Below, one piece after another: positions 38,951 to 48,857 of a stretch of DNA of 54,534 nucleotides (its first letter is position 1; each line of letters begins with the position of its first letter). The notes beneath the pieces were generated by a model. It saw only the letters and a program-made list of their open reading frames with translations, was not told the DNA's origin and did not search any database. The stretch is from NCBI GenBank assembly GCA_028868305.1, contig JAGWUS010000025.1, positions 1 to 54,534 on the forward strand. The letters run 5' to 3'. The position numbers and the translations under genes were made by a program. The DNA comes from Burkholderiales bacterium. GTDB taxonomy: Bacteria > Pseudomonadota > Gammaproteobacteria > Burkholderiales > Burkholderiaceae_C.

Positions 38951-38982
38951 AGGGCGCGTCCATAACAGACGCGCCCTTTTTT
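38951..38982 (+). terminator. Rho-independent terminator just before lepA
   Basis: A perfect 10-bp stem, AGGGCGCGTC / GACGCGCCCT, with a 7-nt loop is followed by T6. It sits 44 bp before the lepA start, so a transcript must begin between 38590 and this point. A TACAAT box at 38905-38910 could produce a short RNA of about 65 nt ending here, or the hairpin may attenuate lepA. Confidence 0.8.
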
Positions 38983-39025
38983 CTGCTCGGCCCTTTTTAA
39001 TTCAATCACTTGAAGCTCTTCGTTG

Positions 39026-40836
<1,811 letters not shown>

Positions 40837-40837
<1 letters not shown>

Positions 40838-41802
40838 TGCAGGCGATTACAGGAACCATCCTAGCGGCCTTTGGCCTGTACGCAGCCTCATGGTATTTTG
40901 GTCTGGTGGAAGGCAACTTTGCCTTGTTACTATTCCTTGCCACGGTGGTGACCGGCATTTACTGGCTGGCCGAGCGTTTCTACTTTCTGCCCGGTCGCCA
41001 GGAGGCTGCCGCTGCGTTGGAAGCGGGCGACGTGGTGCGGCGCGCTGAGCTTGCCAAGCTGGGCATTGATCAGGTAGATGGCAATATTGTCGAAGCAAAG
41101 AACCGCATCCTTGCGCAGCCCTGGTGGCTGGACTGGACTGCGGGCCTGTTCCCGGTGATCATCGCCGTATTTTTCATGCGCTCGTTCTTGTTCGAGCCAT
41201 TTAAGATTCCCTCCGGTTCCATGATCCCGACCCTGCTGGTGGGTGACCTTATTCTGGTCAATAAATTCACCTACGGACTGCGCCTACCAGTGCTCAATAC
41301 CAAGATCACGGAAGGCAAAAAGCCCCAGCGCGGCGACGTCATGGTGTTTCGTTATCCGCCCAAGCCCAGTCTGGACTACATCAAGCGGGTGGTCGGAGTG
41401 CCTGGTGACACGGTCGCCTACCTGAACAAGCGTCTGACCATTAACGGAAAGCCCGTGGAAACCACGGCTTTGCCCGAGTTCTTCGATGAAGACGCCATGC
41501 GCTATTTCAAGCAATATGAGGAAACGCTGGGCGACAGAAAGCATCGCTTGCTCAACGACGATGAACGACCCGCATTCGTGCCAGGTGCCGACAATTTCGA
41601 AGGCCGCAGTGCCTGCAGCTATACCGTTGAAGGCGTGACCTGCAAGGTGCCCGAAGGGCACTACTTCATGATGGGCGACAATCGCGACAATTCGCTCGAT
41701 TCCCGCTATTGGGGGTTTGTGCCCGAGAAGAACATTGTCGGCAAGGCGTTCTTTGTCTGGATGAACTTTGGCAATCTGAAGCGAATCGGCTCGTTTGAGT
41801 AA
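40837..41802 (+). CDS. lepB: Signal peptidase I
   Basis: LepB cleaves signal peptides of exported proteins on the periplasmic side of the inner membrane. The 321 residues have two N-terminal membrane segments (about 3-21 and 27-45), then a third (about 103-120) leading into the catalytic domain with S128 (IPSGSMIPTLLVGD) and K183 (YIKRVVGVPGD). MMGDNRDNSLDSRYWG is the family box near the C terminus. It overlaps lepA by one base. Confidence 0.95.
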
Positions 41803-41812
41803 AGGGGAAGTG

Positions 41813-42169
41813 ATGTTGACAATGCAAAGCAAATCGCGCCAGAAGGGTATTACCTTTATCGGCTTGGTGGTCGTCGGCTCCCTGTTGGCCATGGCTGGCG
41901 TGGTGGGTGCGCAGATTGTGCCCACGGTGATCGAATTGCAGGCCATTCAGAAGGCGGTTCAAAAGGCGGCTGAAGGCAACACGGTTGTGGATGTCCGCAA
42001 CATATTTGACAAACAGGCCTCCATTGACGACATCAAGTCGATTAGCGGCAAAGACATTGAAGTCACCAAGGAAGGCGACAAGGTTGTCGTGGCTTTCAGT
42101 TACCAGCGTGAAATTCACTTGGCTGGCCCAGCCTTCCTGGTGCTCAAGTACCAAGGGCGATCCAAATAA
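41813..42169 (+). CDS. DUF4845-family single-pass membrane protein
   Basis: This 118-residue protein begins with a prepilin-like segment (QKGITFIGLVVVGSLLAMAG) and continues as a small extracytoplasmic domain (IVPTVIELQAIQKAVQKAAE, then EVTKEGDKVVVAFSYQREI). It matches DUF4845, regularly found between lepB and rnc in Betaproteobacteria. Function is unknown; a pilin-like membrane role is only suggested by the N terminus. The ATG at 41813 has AAGGGGAA just upstream. Confidence 0.85.
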   Translation: MLTMQSKSRQKGITFIGLVVVGSLLAMAGVVGAQIVPTVIELQAIQKAVQKAAEGNTVVDVRNIFDKQASIDDIKSISGKDIEVTKEGDKVVVAFSYQREIHLAGPAFLVLKYQGRSK

Positions 42170-42170
42170 C

Positions 42171-42857
42171 GTGACCGATGCTTTGGTGGCGTTGCAGCAG
42201 CGGCTGCAACACGATTTTTCCGACCCCTCTCTGTTGTCACGTGCACTGACCCATCGGAGCTTTTCTTCAGACCATTACGAGCGGCTGGAATTTCTGGGCG
42301 ACTCGGTTCTCAGCCTGGCGGTTTCTGACCTGCTGTATTCCCGCCTGGGCAGCCTGCCCGAAGGGGACCTGTCCCGAGTACGCGCCAATCTGGTCAAACA
42401 GGACACCCTGCATCAACTCGCCGTTGATCTGGGACTGCCCGACGTCATCAAGCTCGGTGAGGGTGAAGTTCGCTCTGGGGGGCAAAAGCGACCGTCCATT
42501 CTGGCCGACGCACTGGAAGCTATTATCGGTGCCGTGTACCTGGATGCCGGCTTTGCCAAGGCGCAAGCGCTGGTGCACCGGCTTTTCAATGCGGTAGAAA
42601 TTAACCCGCAAATGGAAGCCATTGGCAAGGACCCCAAGACCGAGTTGCAGGAGTGGCTGCAAGGGCGCAAAATGAAACTGCCGGTCTACACCGTTGTGGG
42701 TACCCTGGGCGCGGCCCACAAGCAGAGTTTCGATGTGGAATGCGAGATTCCCGAACTGCATCTGCGCGAGCGCGGCATCGGCGGCTCACGCCGGGCAGGT
42801 GAACAGTCTGCTGCAGCGGCCATGCTGCAAACCCTTAAATCCAGAACCAAGTCATGA
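42171..42857 (+). CDS. rnc: Ribonuclease III
   Basis: RNase III cuts double-stranded RNA, processes rRNA precursors, and in type II CRISPR systems trims the crRNA-tracrRNA duplex, which is relevant to the array in this window. The 228 residues have the signature [19 protein letters not shown] (about 38-56, catalytic E40/D44), [17 protein letters not shown] with the second acidic pair, and a C-terminal dsRNA-binding domain ([15 protein letters not shown] ... [13 protein letters not shown]). The start is GTG at 42171, 1 bp after the DUF4845 stop. It overlaps era as ATGA. Confidence 0.95.
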   Translation: MTDALVALQQRLQHDFSDPSLLSRALTHRSFSSDHYERLEFLGDSVLSLAVSDLLYSRLGSLPEGDLSRVRANLVKQDTLHQLAVDLGLPDVIKLGEGEVRSGGQKRPSILADALEAIIGAVYLDAGFAKAQALVHRLFNAVEINPQMEAIGKDPKTELQEWLQGRKMKLPVYTVVGTLGAAHKQSFDVECEIPELHLRERGIGGSRRAGEQSAAAAMLQTLKSRTKS

Positions 42858-43909
42858 ATGCTCCTAAAAAAATAGCTGCTCCTGCAGATTCCACGGGGGC
42901 TGGAGGTCAAAAAGACGCGCATGTTGAACCCCAGGAAGACCTGAATGCCATGCTCGAAGGCCTGCTCAAGAGCACGCCAAAGCTCGCCGCATCGGGTACG
43001 GCATCCGAGGGGCAGCACTGTGGTCTGGTGGCCATTGTGGGCAAGCCCAATGTTGGCAAGTCCACGCTGCTCAATGCCCTGGTGGGGCAAAAGATCAGCA
43101 TCACCTCGCGCAAGGCCCAGACCACGCGCCACCGCATTACCGGCATGCGTACGCAAGGTGCGACCCAGTTTGTGTTTGTCGATACACCCGGTTTTCAGAC
43201 CTTGCACGGCAATGCCCTGAACAAGTCGCTCAACAAAACCGTAGTCGGCGCGGTGGCCGATGTGGATTTGATTCTGTTTGTGGTGGAAGCGGGCAGCTTC
43301 ACGCCGGCCGACGCACGCGTGCTGGCTTTGATGGGCAAGGACATCCCCACGCTGCTGATTGCCAACAAGCTCGACAACGTGCACCGCCGTGGCGACATTG
43401 CGCCCTGGCTGCAGACCATGCAGACCAAACACGCATTTGCCGAGTTTGTGCCCATGTCAGCCAAGAATCCCAAAGACATCGAGCGTCTGCTGGGCATTTG
43501 CGAGAAATTCCTGCCCGAACAGGCCTGGTGGTACTCCGAAGACGAGTTGACCGACCGCAGCGAGAAGTTCCTGGCGAGCGAACTGGTGCGCGAAAAGCTG
43601 TTCCGCCTGACCGGTGACGAGTTGCCTTACACCTCCACGGTGGTGATCGACAAGTTCGAGGAAGAGCCGCCGCAGAAGAAGGGCCAGAAGCGCCTGCTGC
43701 GCATTGCCGCCACCATCGTGGTGGAGCGCGACGGCCACAAGGCCATGGTGATCGGCGACAAGGGCGAACGCATCAAGCGCATCGGCATGGAAACCCGGGT
43801 CGAACTGGAAAAGCTGGTCAACGCTAAGGTGTTTCTGGAGCTGTGGGTCAAAGTGCGCTCCGGTTGGGCCGATGACGAGGCTCGCGTTCGCTCCTTCGGT
43901 TACGAGTAA
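42854..43909 (+). CDS. era: GTPase Era (16S rRNA maturation) with N-terminal extension
   Basis: Era binds the 3' end of 16S rRNA and checks small-subunit assembly. The 351-residue product has G1 GKPNVGKST (63-71), the switch [13 protein letters not shown]3 DTPGF, G4 NKLD and a C-terminal KH domain ([20 protein letters not shown]). E. coli Era has G1 near residue 15, so about 48 extra residues precede it here. Residues 3-16 of this tail are encoded by a dispersed-repeat copy. The tail is unlikely to be a start-site error, because no start codon with a good context is visible closer to G1. Confidence 0.95.
   Translation: MNAPKKIAAPADSTGAGGQKDAHVEPQEDLNAMLEGLLKSTPKLAASGTASEGQHCGLVAIVGKPNVGKSTLLNALVGQKISITSRKAQTTRHRITGMRTQGATQFVFVDTPGFQTLHGNALNKSLNKTVVGAVADVDLILFVVEAGSFTPADARVLALMGKDIPTLLIANKLDNVHRRGDIAPWLQTMQTKHAFAEFVPMSAKNPKDIERLLGICEKFLPEQAWWYSEDELTDRSEKFLASELVREKLFRLTGDELPYTSTVVIDKFEEEPPQKKGQKRLLRIAATIVVERDGHKAMVIGDKGERIKRIGMETRVELEKLVNAKVFLELWVKVRSGWADDEARVRSFGYE
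42859..42900 (-). repeat. Dispersed 43-bp repeat, copy D (inside era)
   Basis: On the minus strand it reads GCCCCCGTGGAATCTGCAG, then GAGCAGCTATTTTTTTAGG and AGCA. The first 17 bases equal those of copy G at 53741. It lies in frame near the start of era, in the non-conserved N-terminal tail. Confidence 0.75.
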
Positions 43910-43921
43910 TTCAGACGCCGA

Positions 43922-44671
43922 GTGGCCACCAAGCGCATCTCCGACGAGCCCGCGTATGTGCTGCACCGCTACGACTGGAGCGAGTCCAGCCTGATTCTGG
44001 AAGTCTTCACCCGCCATTACGGGCGCATCGCGCTGGTGGCCAAGGGCGCCAAGCGGCCCAGCTCCAGCTTCCGGCCCATCCTCTTACCCATGCAGCCCCT
44101 GCATATGGCGTTTGGTGGCGATGCCGAAATCCGTACGCTCAAGAGTGCCGAATGGCAGGGCGGGCACGTTATGCCGACCGGTGACGCGTTGCTCTCGGGC
44201 TACTACCTCAATGAACTGCTGATGACGCTGCTGGCGCGGGATGACCCCCATGCCGAGCTGTTTGATATCTACGCACGCGTGGTGCAAATCATTGCCAGCG
44301 AGCACGGCGAAGCCCTTCAGGCCACCCTGCGCACCTATGAACTGCTGTTGCTGCGCGAAATCGGTTTCCTGCCCCAACTCAATGTGCAGACCATGACGCT
44401 GGCCCCGGTGGAGCCCGATGTTCGCTATGTGCTGGTGCCCGAGGGCGGACTGCGTCAGGCACATGCCGATGACCGTACCAGTCTCAGCGGTGCGCAGTGG
44501 ATGCGGTTGCAGGCTGCGCTGCAGGACAATGCGCCTTTTACCACCACGCTGCGCGCCTGTGCCGGCATGATGGCCGAACTCAAACCCCAGCTGCGCACAC
44601 TGCTGCACTACCATTGCGGAGTCAAAACCCTGCGCACGCGGCAGATGATGATCGACATCCAGGCGCTGTAG
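43922..44671 (+). CDS. recO: DNA repair protein RecO
   Basis: RecO helps RecR load RecA onto SSB-coated single-stranded DNA in the RecFOR pathway. The 249-residue protein has an N-terminal OB fold ([38 protein letters not shown]) and a helical C-terminal part ([27 protein letters not shown]). The zinc-site cysteines of some RecO proteins are mostly absent. The start is GTG at 43922, 12 bp after era; era-recO adjacency is standard. Confidence 0.93.
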   Translation: MATKRISDEPAYVLHRYDWSESSLILEVFTRHYGRIALVAKGAKRPSSSFRPILLPMQPLHMAFGGDAEIRTLKSAEWQGGHVMPTGDALLSGYYLNELLMTLLARDDPHAELFDIYARVVQIIASEHGEALQATLRTYELLLLREIGFLPQLNVQTMTLAPVEPDVRYVLVPEGGLRQAHADDRTSLSGAQWMRLQAALQDNAPFTTTLRACAGMMAELKPQLRTLLHYHCGVKTLRTRQMMIDIQAL

Positions 44672-44686
44672 AAAGGCCTACCCACC

Positions 44687-45436
44687 ATGCAAACCCATCT
44701 CTCCGTCAACCTCAACAAAGTCGCTCTGGTGCGCAACACGCGCCACCTTGGCATCCCCAGTGTCACCCGCGCGGCTACGCTGTGCTTGCTGGCCGGTGCG
44801 GCGGGCATCACGGTGCATCCGCGGCCCGACGCGCGCCACATCCGCGCACAGGACGTGCTGGACCTGGCTGAATTGCTCAAGGCCTGGCCCGATCGCGAAT
44901 ACAACATCGAAGGCAATCCCTTCCACAACCTGATGGACTGCGTGCGCGACCTGCGGCAGCGTGGCCTGCCGGTACACCAAGTGACCTTTGTGCCCGACTC
45001 CGAAGGTCAGTTCACCAGCGACCACGGCTGGACCTTTCCGCAGGACGCGGCGCGACTGAAGCCGCTGATTGACGATGCGCACGCCCTGGGTCTGCGGGTG
45101 AGCCTGTTCATGGATGCCGACCCTGCTGCCATGGCCGCGGCCAAAGCCGTGGGCGCCGACCGCATTGAGCTCTACACCGAACCCTATGCCGCAGCCTGGG
45201 ACACGCAGGACCAGGAAGCACAGTTGGCCCGCTTCGCCGCCGCCGCACAGGCTGCGCTGAACGCGGGCCTGGGCGTCAATGCCGGCCACGACCTCAACCG
45301 CGACAACCTGGCCGCCTTTGTGCGCGCCGTGCCGGGCGTGGCCGAAGTGTCCATTGGCCATGCGCTGATCTCGGACGCGCTGGAGCTGGGTTATGACGCC
45401 ACCATCAAGGCTTACCTGGATTGTCTGGCCACATGA
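44687..45436 (+). CDS. pdxJ: Pyridoxine 5'-phosphate synthase
   Basis: PdxJ condenses 3-amino-2-oxopropyl phosphate with 1-deoxyxylulose 5-phosphate to give pyridoxine 5'-phosphate (vitamin B6). The 249-residue TIM-barrel protein has [53 protein letters not shown] and the glycine-rich [22 protein letters not shown] end. It lies 15 bp after recO, and its stop overlaps the acpS start as ATGA. Confidence 0.96.
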   Translation: MQTHLSVNLNKVALVRNTRHLGIPSVTRAATLCLLAGAAGITVHPRPDARHIRAQDVLDLAELLKAWPDREYNIEGNPFHNLMDCVRDLRQRGLPVHQVTFVPDSEGQFTSDHGWTFPQDAARLKPLIDDAHALGLRVSLFMDADPAAMAAAKAVGADRIELYTEPYAAAWDTQDQEAQLARFAAAAQAALNAGLGVNAGHDLNRDNLAAFVRAVPGVAEVSIGHALISDALELGYDATIKAYLDCLAT

Positions 45437-45825
45437 TCTACGGCATCGGCACCGACATCTGCGATGTGCGCCGCATCCGCACCAGCCTGGAGAAACACGG
45501 CGACCGGTTTGCCGAACGGGTGCTCAGCGAAGCCGAGTTGAAAACCTGGCGACAGCGCAGCGCCCGCTGGCCCGAGCGTGGCATCCGCTACCTGGCCACC
45601 CGTTTCAGTGCCAAAGAAGCTTTCAGCAAAGCCATTGGCTTAGGGATGCGCATGCCCATGACCTGGCGCCTGTGTGAAGTGGCCAAGCTGCCCAGCGGCG
45701 CACCGGTAATCGTGCTGCACGGGGGCCTCAAGGTGTGGTTTGAAGAACGCCAGCTCACCGCCCACATCACCGTGACCGACGAAACCGACTACGCCGCCAG
45801 CTTCTGCGTAGTGGAGCGGCAGTAG
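45433..45825 (+). CDS. acpS: Holo-[acyl-carrier-protein] synthase
   Basis: AcpS transfers 4'-phosphopantetheine from CoA to ACP (the acpP product in this window). The 130 residues have the magnesium site D8 ([13 protein letters not shown]) and E62 ([16 protein letters not shown]). The ATG at 45433 lies in the ATGA overlap with pdxJ; a TTG at 45421 is also in frame. In related genomes nagZ usually follows; here 6.5 kb of accessory DNA intervenes. Confidence 0.95.
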   Translation: MIYGIGTDICDVRRIRTSLEKHGDRFAERVLSEAELKTWRQRSARWPERGIRYLATRFSAKEAFSKAIGLGMRMPMTWRLCEVAKLPSGAPVIVLHGGLKVWFEERQLTAHITVTDETDYAASFCVVERQ

Positions 45826-45835
45826 GGCAGGTTTC

Positions 45836-46279
45836 TCAGCCCGCGTTGGCTACGGCCAAAAACGGATTCACGATCCGCAGTGTGCTGCGGACGAGTTGGT
45901 TGTGCTGCAAATCTTCGGTGTAAAGCACATCCGCATTGGCTTGCAGGGCACAGGCAAGCACCAGACTGTCGTAAAAGCTGTATCGAGTCTCTGCTTGCAG
46001 TTCCAGCGCGGTTTGCACCAGTTCAAAACTGGAGGCCACCCGGTTGATCGGCTGCATGGCGGCCGCGATGAATTGCTGACATTGCTCGGCCGTGAAGCGC
46101 TGGGCGAACTTGCGTGTGGCGACGTTGGCAAACTCCTGGATGGTCTGGTAGCTGGTGCAGCCAGTGTGCGTGGCCAGCGCCTGCTCCACCAGTTGCAGGG
46201 CGCGCTGCTTCTTGAGCGGCTCGCTGGCCAGCAGGGCGTAGACAAAGACATTGGTGTCCAGGAAAAAGAGAGTGCTCAT
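45836..46279 (-). CDS. PIN-domain toxin (VapC-like ribonuclease)
   Basis: This 147-residue PIN protein has the first acidic residue in FFLDTNVFVYALL (D8), YSFYDSLVLACAL with the central acidic residue and DVLYTEDL near the end, the spread-out acidic quartet of Mg-dependent PIN nucleases. VapC-type toxins cut tRNA or rRNA when freed from their antitoxin. The antitoxin gene ends 12 bp upstream. The ATG at 46279 was chosen over a GTG at 46285. It converges on acpS, with 10 bp between stops. Confidence 0.87.
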   Translation of the reverse strand: MSTLFFLDTNVFVYALLASEPLKKQRALQLVEQALATHTGCTSYQTIQEFANVATRKFAQRFTAEQCQQFIAAAMQPINRVASSFELVQTALELQAETRYSFYDSLVLACALQANADVLYTEDLQHNQLVRSTLRIVNPFLAVANAG

Positions 46280-46291
46280 GGTCACGGTGGG

Positions 46292-46519
46292 TCAACGTTC
46301 GTTCATCTCGTCGCGTGTAAAACTGCGGCCCGCGTCTACGCTGTCGAGTTGCTGCATGACCTCGCGAAAGCGCGCTACGGCGGCTTCGTCCTGGGCGCTG
46401 GCATAACTGGCCAGCCATTTGCGAAATTCCAGATTCAGCGAAGACTGCGCCGCGCCTGCCTTTTTGCGGGCCAGGGCGATCAGCTCTTCGTCGGCGGTTA
46501 GCGTGATATTGCGAAGCAT
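46292..46519 (-). CDS. Antitoxin of the PIN toxin (VapB-like, ribbon-helix-helix type)
   Basis: This 75-residue protein opens MLRNITLTADEELIALARKK, the strand-then-helix start of ribbon-helix-helix DNA-binding antitoxins. It ends with a charged tail (VDAGRSFTRDEMNER) that would wrap the toxin. It is the first gene of the toxin-antitoxin operon and lies directly behind a large inverted repeat that should be its own operator. Such antitoxins neutralise the toxin and repress the operon. Confidence 0.82.
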   Translation of the reverse strand: MLRNITLTADEELIALARKKAGAAQSSLNLEFRKWLASYASAQDEAAVARFREVMQQLDSVDAGRSFTRDEMNER

Positions 46520-46526
46520 GAAAACT

Positions 46527-46573
46527 ATTTGTAGTGTGCACTGTATTTTATTCAGTGCACACTACAAATGCAA
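46527..46573 (-). promoter_or_regulatory. Promoter and palindromic operator of the toxin-antitoxin operon
   Basis: A perfect 17-bp inverted repeat, ATTTGTAGTGTGCACTG (46527-46543) and CAGTGCACACTACAAAT (46553-46569), flanks 9 AT-rich bases. Read on the minus strand, TTGCAT (46568-46573), a 17-bp spacer and TAAAAT (46545-46550) form a promoter whose spacer is one arm of the repeat. It lies 8 bp before the antitoxin start, so a bound antitoxin dimer pair would block transcription. Confidence 0.75.
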
Positions 46574-46689
46574 TCAAAATTGACTGTAAATGCGGGTGCA
46601 CGTTGGACAAACGCCGTTGCGTTGTTTAATCGGTCAGACGCTATGTTCACCAGTATTTGCTGCACTTTTTAAAGATAATTAGGCCTAAA

Positions 46690-46732
46690 GACCCCGTAGA
46701 ATATGCGCAAACAGCTACGAAATTGATAGCAA
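46690..46732 (+). repeat. Dispersed 43-bp repeat, copy E (left border of the CRISPR-Cas module)
   Basis: GACCCCGTAGAATATGCGC, AAACAGCTACGAAATTGATAG, CAA. It differs from copy F at 52344, which lies in the same orientation beyond the other end of the CRISPR-Cas module, at about four positions in 44. Confidence 0.8.
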
Positions 46733-46780
46733 ATGGAAGAGAAGCGTGGTTGCTTTTGATAAGCAAATGCGCTTGGCGCC

Positions 46781-46818
46781 ACCATTCATAGGGCGGCTTC
46801 AGCCGTGCTATGAATGGT
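46781..46818 (+). other. Long hairpin in the CRISPR leader, abutting repeat 1
   Basis: ACCATTCATAG (46781-46791) and CTATGAATGGT (46808-46818) are exact inverted repeats, and CGGCT/AGCCG inside extends the stem to 16 bp with one 2-nt internal loop. The right arm includes the first two bases of CRISPR repeat 1. The leader (46570-46816) contains no gene; besides this hairpin and copy E I see no clear promoter. Confidence 0.7.
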
Positions 46819-47512
46819 TCCGGCCAGAGCGCATATCCCAATCGTCTAGACTACTTACATCACGCGAATACGACTCAGCCTCGTTCCGGCCAGAGCGCAT
46901 ATCCCAATCGTCTAGACTCAAAAGTATTTCTCCACCATGAGAAAGCTCGTTCCGGCCAGAGCGCATATCCCAATCGTCTAGACTAGACCTTTAAAAGGCT
47001 CGCAAGGCTGGCACGTTCCGGCCAGAGCGCATATCCCAATCGTCTAGACTTTCTGCGCGAATCACGCGCTCGTCAGCAGCGTTCCGGCCAGAGCGCATAT
47101 CCCAATCGTCTAGACTGCCGCCATTCAGCGTGAAGCCGGTGGTGGTGTTCCGGCCAGAGCGCATATCCCAATCGTCTAGACTTGGGGTAGCGATGCTGTG
47201 TCGCGCTGTTTTGTTCCGGCCAGAGCGCATATCCCAATCGTCTAGACTGATTCAGACGACGGTGAGCCAAGGCATGCGGTTCCGGCCAGAGCGCATATCC
47301 CAATCGTCTAGACTTGTTCCGCTGTTGGGCGTGAAGGTGACGCCGTTCCGGCCAGAGCGCATATCCCAATCGTCTAGACTCTTGCGCGATGGCGGCCCAT
47401 TTTGTCGCATGTTCCGGCCAGAGCGCATATCCCAATCGTCTAGACTCCTCCCGTATTACCCATGATTGACTGCACAGTTCCGGCCAGAGCGCATATCCCA
47501 ATCGTCTAGACT
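46817..47512 (+). CRISPR. Type II-C CRISPR array: 11 repeats, 10 spacers
   Basis: Eleven identical 36-bp repeats start GTTCCGGCCAGAGCGC and end CAATCGTCTAGACT. They begin at 46817, 46883, 46949, 47015, 47081, 47147, 47213, 47279, 47345, 47411 and 47477. The ten spacers are all exactly 30 bp and all different. The crRNA orientation is plus, because the repeat begins with GTT and its part CCAGAGCGCATATCCCAATC pairs with the tracrRNA anti-repeat. A terminator follows the last repeat. This direction is opposite to cas9-cas1-cas2. No repeat is degenerate, so the old end cannot be told from decay. Spacer targets cannot be identified from the sequence alone. Confidence 0.99.
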
Positions 47513-47523
47513 CGCTCTGCGAT

Positions 47524-47551
47524 AACCCCTTGATTCGTCAGGGGGTTTTTC
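47524..47551 (+). terminator. Terminator of the CRISPR array transcript
   Basis: A 10-bp stem (AACCCCTTGA with TCAGGGGGTT, one G-U pair) is capped by a TTCG tetraloop and followed by T5 and then CGTTTTT. It begins 12 bp after the last repeat, so pre-crRNA transcription runs on the plus strand. Confidence 0.88.
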
Positions 47552-47583
47552 GTTTTTGGGCTGTGAAAAACGGTGCGCATTGG

Positions 47584-47910
47584 CTAGAAAAGATCGAATT
47601 GGTCGGGCGTTTTATTAGCAGGTTGTTTGGCCTTTCCGTGAAAACTGACGATGCGTTCGTATTGCTTGTCGGTGAACTGCAGGATATTCACTTTTCCACC
47701 TTCGGGCAAGGCACTTTCCACCCGTTTGCAATAGGTATCCACCTGCGCTACGCTGGTGCAGAAGCGCATGTACACGCTGAACTGGCTCATCTCAAAACCA
47801 ATGTCCAGCAAGGTGTTGCGAAACTCTGTGGCAGCCTTGCGTTCGGCTTTCTCCACCACGGGTAGATCGAACATCACCACCATCCACATCAGTCGGTATC
47901 CCGATAGCAT
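47584..47910 (-). CDS. cas2: CRISPR-associated endonuclease Cas2
   Basis: This 108-residue Cas2 opens MLSGYRLMWMVVMFDLPVVE, with the conserved Asp at position 15 after the first strand. FCTSVAQVDTYCKRVESALPEGGKVNILQFTDKQYERI gives the ferredoxin-like fold of the family. Cas2 bridges two Cas1 dimers in the spacer-integration complex. It lies 12 bp downstream of cas1 on the same strand and 71 bp from the array. Confidence 0.95.
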   Translation of the reverse strand: MLSGYRLMWMVVMFDLPVVEKAERKAATEFRNTLLDIGFEMSQFSVYMRFCTSVAQVDTYCKRVESALPEGGKVNILQFTDKQYERIVSFHGKAKQPANKTPDQFDLF

Positions 47911-47922
47911 GGGCGTTTTCCG

Positions 47923-48852
47923 CTATTCATCTTGTAGCGCATTGGCCAAGGCGATGGGCAAACCTGGTAGAGGTAAGTCCAACTTGTCACGCTCTCCCAG
48001 ATAGACCTGCGCCAGCGAGGTTGCCAGCTTTTGTGTGCACACCATGACGGGTGTAGCGCCCGCGTCGGTTTGCATATCGTCGTACAGAGTGCGTACCAAG
48101 GCGCGCTTGGTGTCGGGCGTTACCTGGTCTTCCCCGTTGCGGCGCAGATGCCACACTTTCAGGTCGATCACCGGGCGGAAGGGCTCCATCACGTCGTCCA
48201 CCAGGCGCATGGCGTTGTTGTCATTGCTGTGGTGCAGACCAATGCTGGGGTGCAGGCCCGCCGCAATGACGGAGCGCGCTGTGCAGGCCCGCAATACCGT
48301 GTAACCGTAATTGAGCAGTCCGTTGACGCCACCACCATCTTGGTCGCGCCGAAATGAGTCACCAAACAGTAACCGCCAGTAACGTTGTGCGCCCTGTGCT
48401 TCCAGATTCTCCGGATCACCGCTCTTAACTTTTCCGATCAACGCCGTGAGTGGCGCGGTGGGCGCACCGGTGGCCTCCAGCGCAGCGGCCTGTTGCTCCA
48501 GCTTGCTGCGCACCACGGAAGCCCACAAGCGCTTGTGGGTGGGCAGGCTGGCAGCTATCTGGGCTTCAATCCGTTTAGCCTGCTCGAAGTTGCCATCAAT
48601 GGGCAGCAGCATTCCCACGGCGTTGTGGTTGGCTGCGCACAGCACGAAGGGTGCACCGCGTTCGGACAGGGCCACCAACAGGTTGTTGGTGTAGCTCAGC
48701 CCATGGGCATTGGCGATGACGGCTGCAATGTCGTCCAGTGGCACTTGCCCAAGCTCTTTGCGCTCGCCCTCGCTGTCCTGCACCACCATGAATCCACGGT
48801 GCATGAACAGATGCCGACGATCATCGGCCACTTCTACGATGCGACCGATCAT
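47923..48852 (-). CDS. cas1: CRISPR-associated integrase Cas1
   Basis: This 309-residue Cas1 has metal ligands E151 (NLEAQGAQRYWRLLFG) and the His motif HPSIGLHHSNDNNAMRLVDDVMEPFRPVID (pieces at about 201-230), typical of type II Cas1. With Cas2 it integrates new spacers next to the leader; in type II systems Cas9 helps select the PAM. It starts 5 bp after the cas9 stop, so cas9-cas1-cas2 form one operon. There is no csn2 or cas4, which defines subtype II-C. Confidence 0.96.
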   Translation of the reverse strand: MIGRIVEVADDRRHLFMHRGFMVVQDSEGERKELGQVPLDDIAAVIANAHGLSYTNNLLVALSERGAPFVLCAANHNAVGMLLPIDGNFEQAKRIEAQIAASLPTHKRLWASVVRSKLEQQAAALEATGAPTAPLTALIGKVKSGDPENLEAQGAQRYWRLLFGDSFRRDQDGGGVNGLLNYGYTVLRACTARSVIAAGLHPSIGLHHSNDNNAMRLVDDVMEPFRPVIDLKVWHLRRNGEDQVTPDTKRALVRTLYDDMQTDAGATPVMVCTQKLATSLAQVYLGERDKLDLPLPGLPIALANALQDE

Positions 48853-48857
48853 GCTGC

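Noticed and set aside
45836-46519. PIN protein as a CRISPR accessory nuclease or anti-CRISPR
   Set aside because: It has its own antitoxin partner and operator and lies outside the repeat-bracketed CRISPR module; an ordinary toxin-antitoxin pair explains it.
46847-46852. Promoters inside each CRISPR repeat, as in Neisseria
   Set aside because: The repeat end TAGACT matches the -10 consensus at only four positions and no -35 or TGn extension is present; kept only as a possibility.
46991-47501. Open frames encoding repeated Ser-Arg-Arg-Leu-Gly-Tyr-Ala-Leu-Trp-Pro-Glu units, and their plus-strand counterparts
   Set aside because: These are translations of the CRISPR repeats (36 and 30 are both multiples of three, so frames stay open across units). 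There is no start context, and the repeats are identical in DNA, not only in protein.
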